DNA of 50,000 nucleotides from Symbiodinium natans (Eukaryota; Sar; Dinophyceae; Suessiales; Symbiodiniaceae): positions 87,501 through 137,500 of the forward strand of contig CAJNDS010002559.1 in assembly GCA_905221605.1 (NCBI GenBank), in the 5' to 3' direction. This document shows, piece by piece, positions 43,507 through 50,000 of the stretch (within the stretch, counting starts at the first letter, position 1; each line of letters starts with the position of its first letter). The notes beneath the pieces were generated by a model. It did not search any database and had not been told where the DNA came from. It saw nothing but the letters and a program-made list of their open reading frames with translations. The position numbers and the translations under genes are program-made.

Positions 43507-44880
43507 CTGGGGGTTTAGGGTTTAGGGTTTAGGGTTTAAGGTTTAGGGTTTAGGGTTTAGGGTTTAGGGTTTAGGGGTTAGGGGTTAGGGTTTAGGGTCG
43601 AAGTCGATCCTGGGGGACACCAGAGGTTCACCCTAAGGCTCCAAGGACTCTGATTTTAAGCTTTTTTTGGGCCCAAAGGCCTTCTCATAAAAGGTTTTGA
43701 GCCTGAGGGTAAGAGTTGAGGAGTTTGCGGGGGTTTGCCCTAAACCCTCCTGTAATTAAACCCTAAACCCTAAACCCTAAACCCTAAACCCTAAACCCTA
43801 AACCCTAAACCCTAAACCCTAAACCCTAAACCCTAAACCCTAAACCCTAAACCCTAAACCCTAAACCCTAAACTCAACACGCAGTTTCGGTTTCAAACCG
43901 CATTGTTGTTTGATTCGGACTCAGACCTCAGCCCTTCGAACGCTTTCAGGGGCCGAAGCAGGGAGCTATTCGATACTCTCACTTATACTGCAAGTTTAGG
44001 GTTTGGGGTTTAGGGTTTAGGGTTTAGGGTTTAGGGTTTAGGGTTTAGGGTTTAGGGTTTAGGTTTTCGGGTTTAGGGTTTAGGGTTTAGGGACAGTCCT
44101 TAATGGGGATTCTAGTACCCCCTAATATAGTCCCTAGTAAGGACTGTTAGTGCATGGGGGAACATCCCAAGTCGGAGCCTCAAGTACGCCTGAACTATCT
44201 CACGGCTCTTCCAAAAGCGCTTATTTACAAGCAAGTGTGCGAAACTAAACCTAAACCCTAAACCCTAAACCCTAAACCCTAAACCCTAAACCCTAAACCC
44301 TAAATCCTCATTCCGCCCTATTCCCTGTCAGGACCCTTGAGAGGATCTTACGGTAGTTGCATGGTCCTTTCATATGGCCCTGAAAAGGGGACCCTTTATA
44401 TACCCCGTATATACCCGATACAACCCAAGGGCCCATAGATCAGAACCCTTTTATCACGGGCCCACGCAGCTACCCTTAGAGAGGAGCCCTTTGTAAGGGC
44501 CCAAATGTACCTTCATGGGGGTATCTTATTCGGTACTTGGAACTTGGAAGGCACCCGAAACCCTAAACCCTAAACCTAAACCCTAAACTCTACACCCTAC
44601 AACAAACCTAAACCGTACAAAAGCCCTAAACCTTAAACCCTCTAAACCCATTCACGTAGCCAGGGGCCATGCAACTCGTTCTCAGACCACAGCTTGGATG
44701 GGGTTTAAGAGCTTCTGGAGCCTGCTTGACGGGCTTGTATGGTCACTGCTCTAAAATTATGATGCCTTTTGGGGACCTTATGGTAAGGCGGCACCGCTGA
44801 TATCTCGGGTACCTAAGAACGGACCCTAATTTACAGAGCTGACCATGTGGTTAGTTTCAATTCAGGGTTTCTATGAGTCC

Positions 44881-45005
44881 TACAGGGTGGGGCCCCCTTA
44901 CTATGCTAAACTGTAGTTAAGGGACTTATAACCTAACTTAGGGTCCTTATAACCCAATTTAGGGCCCTCATAACTCTACTTATAACTAGGGGGCCCCACC
45001 CTGTA
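44881..45005 (+). mobile_element. family B MITE copy
   Basis: Fourth copy, one base longer, with an extra A in gctaaactg. Confidence 0.85.
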
Positions 45006-45227
45006 AGGGGGGTCGATTTTCGGGAGATATTTGAGGTGTAATCTAGGCTTCAGGGTTTGGTGTCCTTGGGTTTCTTTGAGGGAGGATTTCAGTCGCATGC
45101 AAGTCGTGACATGTCTAGGAAATGCGGATATCAGGTGCCTCTCTGGCCTGAAAGCCTGAACCCTAAACCCTAAAGCCTAAACCCTAAACCCTAAACCCTA
45201 AACCCTAAACCCCCCCCTTATTGCGAC

Positions 45228-45312
45228 CGCGAGGATCCCATGCTTCAGCAGCTCCGACTGAAGCGCCATGCTCCGCGACGCGGCAGTCTGCTCCGCACGA
45301 CACGCCGCGGGC
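45228..45312 (-). CDS. exon of an unidentified gene
   Basis: Twenty-eight codons, containing AEQTAASRSMALQSELLKHG, from cacaaag|G to GCG|gtcgca. High G/C third positions and a helix-like composition. Probably upstream exon of the gene ending at 42,418, but phase to 43,506 needs at least one more exon. Confidence 0.5.
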
Positions 45313-46399
45313 CTTTGTGTAGGTTGCTGGGGCCGGGTTTAGGGTTCGGGTTTAGGGTTAAGGGTTGAGGGTTGAGGGTTTAGGGTCTTAGGGTGTCACT
45401 GCAAGGATGTAGTTTTCCGGTTAAGGGTTAAGGGTTGGGGAACCCTGATAAGCCACGTAGGGTCTTTCTGCCTCGAAGAAAATTTTCGCACACAGAGACG
45501 CAAAGCTTTGGAATTCAATCCCCACACCCAAAGCCTCACCTAAACCCTAAACCCTAAACCAAACCATGATCCCTAAACCCTAAACCCTAAACCCTAAACC
45601 CTAAAACCTAAACTCTAAACCCTAAACCCTAAACAAAGCATTGGGGAGCTACATGACCAAGAAGGCAGTAGGGATCGTATAGTCTGTGCTACTCTAGGTA
45701 TCTACCAAACAAGGGGTACATAGGCCCCCCCCCCTCCAGAAAAAAACAAAAAACAAAAACTCTGATTATAGAACCCCCTTTGAAGGGTACTGTCGCCCTG
45801 TGATGAGGGTTTAAGATCTTAGGTGCTGAGTTCCCTAGGGGAAAAAAGGGTTAACCTTTGGGTTTTGAGGGGATTTATAGTGCCCAAAAAGGTTAAAGGG
45901 TACCGACCCAGCACCGAAGAGACTCATTCGCCCCCATACAAGGAAAGCCTGCGACGGTGCTGCCGTCCCACCGCCGCACCAGCAACAGCTAGCGCCAAAG
46001 GTGCTCCTGCGAAGGGTTAAGGGTTGAGCGTCCTAGAAACAGTACTTTAGGGCCCTTTTAGGGTTTAGGGATTTAGGGCTAGGGTTTAGGGTTCAGGGTT
46101 TAGGGTTTAGAGGATATAACCAGCAGAAACTATATTTACCCTACTCGTAGCCCTCTGTTCTGGCTCATGGACCTCCATGCAAGCAGTATACCCATGCTTG
46201 AGGTATGCAAAGAAAGAGAAGGCAAGGCAGCAAGGGATTTGCGGCTTAGGGTTTAAGCTTTAGGGATTAGGGGCAAGCAGCTGTAGGGGGTCTCTTTGAC
46301 CCTAAACCCTAAACCTTAAGCCCAAAACCCTAAACGTAAGCTTCGTGACCGTCTCTCTCGATGCCGCAGGAAGTTGCGCGACGAAACCTGTGTACCCGA

Positions 46400-46440
46400 A
46401 CACTTCGCGGTTTCCCTAGAGAGCCTCTGCACCCTTAATA
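46400..46440 (-). CDS. possible short exon GNREVFGYT
   Basis: Between ctctctag| and ACAG|gtttcg; nine codons, AG|G acceptor. Boundaries approximate. Low support on its own. Confidence 0.3.
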
Positions 46441-47144
46441 GAGGGGCAGGGGGGGTTTAGGGTTTCGGGTTTAGGGCTTAGCGTTAGAAACTCTTTGAAG
46501 GGTGCACACCCCTAACAAAAACAACCACAGTCCTGAAACTTCCAAAATATAAGAACCCCCAGGACACTCGACCCTAAACCCTAAACCCTTAACCATTAAC
46601 CCTTAGCCAACCAAAGCCACCATTCCAGCGGCTTTGCACTTAGGGGTCCTGCATGGCCCTTGTGAAACCTCCATTGCGGCGCACTCCCCCAGCGCCTCAA
46701 GAGAAAGTAGGGTTTAAGTTGAGGGTTCAAGGTTTGGGGGTTCGGGTTTAGGGTTCAGGGTTTGGGGTTTAGGGTTTGGGGTTTAAGGCTTGGGGTTTCA
46801 GGTTTGGGGTGTTCGGGTTTCGAGTCTAGGTTTGATTTTGGATGCTTCAACCAGGGATGCTGGGTTTTGGGGTGAAAGCTTCGGGTTTTAGCTTAGGCCC
46901 CCACCCCTGTTTCTGGAGAACAGGCCTGTAGCAGGCCACAAACTTAGGCATCAAGTCATTCGGGACCCAGGCAGGATTTAAGCTTCAGGGCCTCAGGGCA
47001 GGCCCACTAAACCCCTAAACCCTGAACTCCTAAACCCCTAAACCCTCAACCCCTGCACCCCTAAACCCTAACCCGAAACCCTAAACTCCTAAACCCTAAA
47101 CCACTAAACCTCTAAATCCCTAAATCCCTAAATCCCAAGCCCAA

Positions 47145-47205
47145 GAGTCGCGATGGGCGCTTGCCCAGCAGCGTCGTGGAAGATGTGCACAGGGACCGGC
47201 CGCAT
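47145..47205 (-). CDS. possible initial exon MRPVPVHIFHDAAGQAPIAT
   Basis: ATG at 47,205 opens a GC3-rich frame with no acceptor upstream, so it may be a first exon. The donor would have to be GC or GA (CTTGG|gcttgg or CTTGG|gattta). Nothing else supports it. Confidence 0.25.
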
Positions 47206-48543
47206 GGAGGGGGATTTCGGGTTCAGGGTGCGTGTGTATAGGGTTTAGGGTTTAGGGTTTAGGGTTTAGGGTTTAGGGTTTAGGGTTTAGAGTTCAGGGT
47301 TCAGGGTTCAGGGTTTTTGGGTTTAGAGTTTCGGGGTTAGGGGTTTCAGGGTGTTCAGGGTGTTTCGGGTGTTCCGGGTTTAGGGTGGACAGTTGTAGGG
47401 ACAGTGGAAACCTCATCTGCTTCGAGATGTTCGGATGGCCAGGTTCTAAACCCTAAACCCTAAACCCTAAACCCTAAACCCTAAACCCTAACCCTAAACC
47501 CTAACCCTAAACCCTAAACCCTAAACCCTAAACCCTAAACCCTAAACCCTAAACCCTGAGGGTCAGAGGATGGAGTGTTCCTTGGGGGCTGTAGATGAAC
47601 TCAGCCCTAGGTCCAGCTATCACTTGCATTGGCCCGCGCTCAACAGTGTCGCACAGACTCTTCCACACCCTAAACCCTAAACCCTAAGCCCTAAACCCTA
47701 AACCCTAAACCCCTAGACCCTAAACCCTAACCCCTAAACCCTAAACCCAACCCGAAGTACATGACCTTATGTACCCTGCAAGCAGGGACATGTACATCAC
47801 AATTGGTGGCTTGCCCATGCTTAAGGGCACTTCGTTGTCCAGTAACCAGAGGGGAATTCAAGGTTAACCTTTGGGCATTATACGGGATTGTACTACCCAA
47901 TAAAGGTTAAAGGTTACCTACTCTACTACTAGGGGCATATAGCGTGGTTCAGCTAGGCTGTGTCCGTGTTTTGACTTTTTGCCTGCGAAGGAATTGAACT
48001 TCTCGTTCGCTTGCGCAATCCACGCAGGGCCTTGGGACTTGGTCAATCCCGAACCTGAATAACCCTACCCCAAACCCTAAACCCTAAACCCTGAACCCTC
48101 AAACCTGAACCCTAAACCCGACCCCTAGAATCTTAGGAAGTGCCCGGTGGAATCTGTACACTGCACGTGCCGGTCTGTGCACACTGACAAGGCCAGGAGC
48201 TCTCATGACTCTCATGACCTCCACTGCCCTCCAGTCGCAGGCTTTGGTTTAGGGTTTAGGGTTTAGGGTTGAGGGTTGAGGGTTGAGGGCTGAGGGCTGA
48301 GGGTTGAGGGTTTAGGGTTTAGGGTTTGGGGTCTACGCCCTAAGGCTCCGGGCCTCCGACGTCACTGGACTTAACTGTTCCTAAACACCTTCGCGACAAC
48401 TCGAGCTTGTGTTGGTCCGTCATGGTCGGCATTACAGGATGGAAATTCTACCAACAATACTTAGTAGCCCAACTTTATAAGGGCACCCATAACCTAACAA
48501 AAACAAAGGGTGAAAGGTACTACTGGGCTACCAAGAATGTGGT

Positions 48544-49608
48544 CTACTGGAGGGCGCACGATCGCATGAAATTGTCAAGCTTGGCGTCCAGAGCCTCAGC
48601 ACCTGCGTTCACGTCCTCAGGGTGGTGGGGCCAGGTCAGGTTTGTACCCTAAACCCCAAACCCGAAACCCTTTACTCAGACCATCTTCAGGGGTCTGCTT
48701 AGTTATTTGCTTGATGTTGGTTATAATGTATTAATGGGCGTCCTGGTAGTTTCATGCTAGACCCTCTGATGTAAGCCCTTATAAACCCTGAACCCTCAAC
48801 TCTAAACCCTATAGATCTCAGACTGCCTCAATCCTGCACCCGATAGACCAAAACGGACTCCAAGTCCTGGTCCACCCTTGCCGCGGCAGCCGAGACAGGG
48901 TTCTGCGGGCCCAGCTGCTGAGAATCTCAGTGTGATGTCAGAGGTGTGCCAAACCCCAAAACACAAAACACTGTCTTTTAAAGCTTGGCGGCCTAGACTT
49001 GGAAGCTAAACCCTAAACCCTAAACCCTAAAACCTAAACCCTAAACCCTAAACCCGAAACCCGAAACCCTAAAAACACACACACACACACACACACATGT
49101 TCTGGGCTTTTCAGGAGTAGACCTCAGAACCCGTTAAAGGGCCCATAGAACTACCCTTAGAATTACTCTTAAGTTGTGCATCCTAAGCCCTAGGACCGAT
49201 CGGATGGTACCGGGGAATGGTAAGAGTGCTAGTGGTAGTAATAATGAAAGTGCGAACCGAAACCCTAAACCTAAACCCTAAACGCTACATGAATTTTGCT
49301 TTCAATCTTCCCTTGGGTTCTACAGACAAGGCCTGATTTCCAAGGGTTTAGGGTTTAGGGTTTAGGGTTTAGGGTTTAGGGTTTAGTAGGCATGTGAGGT
49401 CCCAGTGGCACGACAGCCTGGCGTTCGCCACAGTACCAGAACAGGGTTGGGGAGGTTTGGGGGTTGAGGGTTTAGGGGTGTGTTTAAGGCCTTAGCGCGT
49501 AGGGTTTTGAGGGGGGGGGGGGTTCAGGGTTTGGTGCTTATTATAGGGTTTTGGGGATGCAGCTGCGTGGCAGACGGCACGCTGATCGTAGGCATTCGTG
49601 TGAAGGGC
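48544..49608 (-). CDS. 3' end of an unidentified gene, five exons
   Basis: Exons 49581-49608 (ALHTNAYDQ), 49289-49332 (LVCRTQGKIESKIH), 48849-48917 (QLGPQNPVSAAAARVDQDLE then SVL), 48682-48697 (QTPED, a 16-base microexon) and 48544-48602 (AEALDAKLDNFMRSCALQ then TAG) join in phase with GT-AG junctions. The last three are the best supported: the joined tail is a hydrophilic helix with consistent heptad-like character. The stop is followed within 15 bases by a family-C inverted-repeat element. Product not recognised. Confidence 0.55.
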
Positions 49609-50000
49609 CTGGAGGCAATCCCTGAACCCTAAACCTAGACAAAACCCCAAACCCTAAACCCTAAACCCTAAACCCCAAACCCCAAACTCTTAACCCTAAA
49701 CCCTAAACCCTAAACCGCACAGACCGCCTAGTGCCGCGGTTTAGGGTGCCCGCCACCTGCTCGCGAGTCATTCGCCAAAAAAGTTACGAGGTGGAAGGGC
49801 CGCAGGCAATAAAATCTACCCAGACCAACCTACAGTATGTAGTGTGGGTTTAGGGTTTAGGTTTAGGGTTTATGTACCCTTGAAACAATTTCCCTAGTTG
49901 GCGGTATCTTTCGCGTTTGGCAACGGTAGATAGGCTGCCCGAAGTCAAACTCAGGAATCGCTAAGCCACAGTGTGTGTGCCTGACCTTAAGCCCTAAACT

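Larger units (their letters stand above)
45313..48543. other. mostly repeats with a few possible exons
   Basis: Telomere-motif blocks of both orientations dominate, with family C relatives (45805-45920, 47834-47931). Degenerate CCCTAAAC units lie at 46,990-47,130. Confidence 0.5.

Noticed and set aside
1-50000. A true chromosome end (telomere)
   Set aside because: The motif occurs in dozens of short blocks of both orientations across 50 kb with genes between; a real telomere would be one terminal oriented array.
1-50000. Origin from Eimeria or another coccidian, which also have interspersed AAACCCT
   Set aside because: No CAG/homopolymer-coding repeats, exons far shorter than in coccidia, and GA/GC donors fixed by homology favour a dinoflagellate.
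1-50000. Dinoflagellate spliced-leader relics, tRNA genes and CRISPR-like spaced repeats
   Set aside because: Scanned by eye for the spliced-leader core and tRNA arms on both strands; none found. Direct repeats present are telomere-type or element-type, without regular unique spacers.

Overview
ORGANISM. The window reads as nuclear DNA of a dinoflagellate, probably of the Symbiodiniaceae/Polarella type. Three things support this. The plant/alveolate telomere heptamer TTTAGGG/CCCTAAA is scattered through nearly the whole 50 kb in both orientations. One gene that I could reconstruct by homology is cut into exons of only 34-94 bp. Its introns begin with GT, GC or GA and end in AG, a donor mixture known from dinoflagellates. 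Coccidia (Eimeria) also carry interspersed telomere-like repeats, but the GA-AG introns argue against them. No tRNA, rRNA, CRISPR or bacterial-type operon was seen.

MAIN GENE. On the minus strand, from about 31,863 (perhaps 32,776) down to about 14,770, lies a mitochondrial branched-chain alpha-ketoacid/pyruvate dehydrogenase kinase (BCKDK/PDK family). Twenty exons join in phase. They carry, in family order: the ELPIR..A.R helix of the regulatory domain, the RF.LSRIG.EML.SH helix, the N box (ELLKNSARAT), a DLAGGI G1 box, the STA segment, the GYGVGLP G2 box and YLGGSL. Codons are split across junctions in the right phase. The introns are 108-2,200 bp and filled with telomere-motif arrays and small inverted-repeat elements.

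LAYOUT. 1-64: an exon edge. 65-2,661: repeats. 2,662-7,202: a weakly supported chain of 16 possible exons, all minus. 7,276-9,064: the 3' parts of two possible minus-strand genes. 9,065-12,712: non-coding, with AT microsatellites, a nested inverted repeat (9,384-9,976) and a decayed tandem array (10,370-11,740). 12,713-14,321: several possible minus exons. 14,770-31,863: the kinase gene. 32,675-38,545: scattered minus exons plus a telomere-repeat-free stretch (34,650-36,000) with the longest uninterrupted coding-like segment. 38,600-42,000: repeats and elements. 42,041-45,312: GC3-rich minus exons, including one C-terminus. 45,300-48,500: repeats and a few possible exons. 48,544-49,608: the 3' end of another minus gene.

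STRAND AND REPEATS. Every exon I can support is on the minus strand, as expected from unidirectional gene blocks. Besides the telomere arrays there are at least five families of about 80-150 bp inverted-repeat (MITE/introner-like) elements. One has four nearly identical 124-bp copies flanked by TA.

LIMITS. Apart from the kinase, exons were called by eye from open frame, codon third-base G/C, splice sites and phase. Such calls can be wrong: one apparently perfect motif exon turned out to be a chance match. Confidences reflect this.
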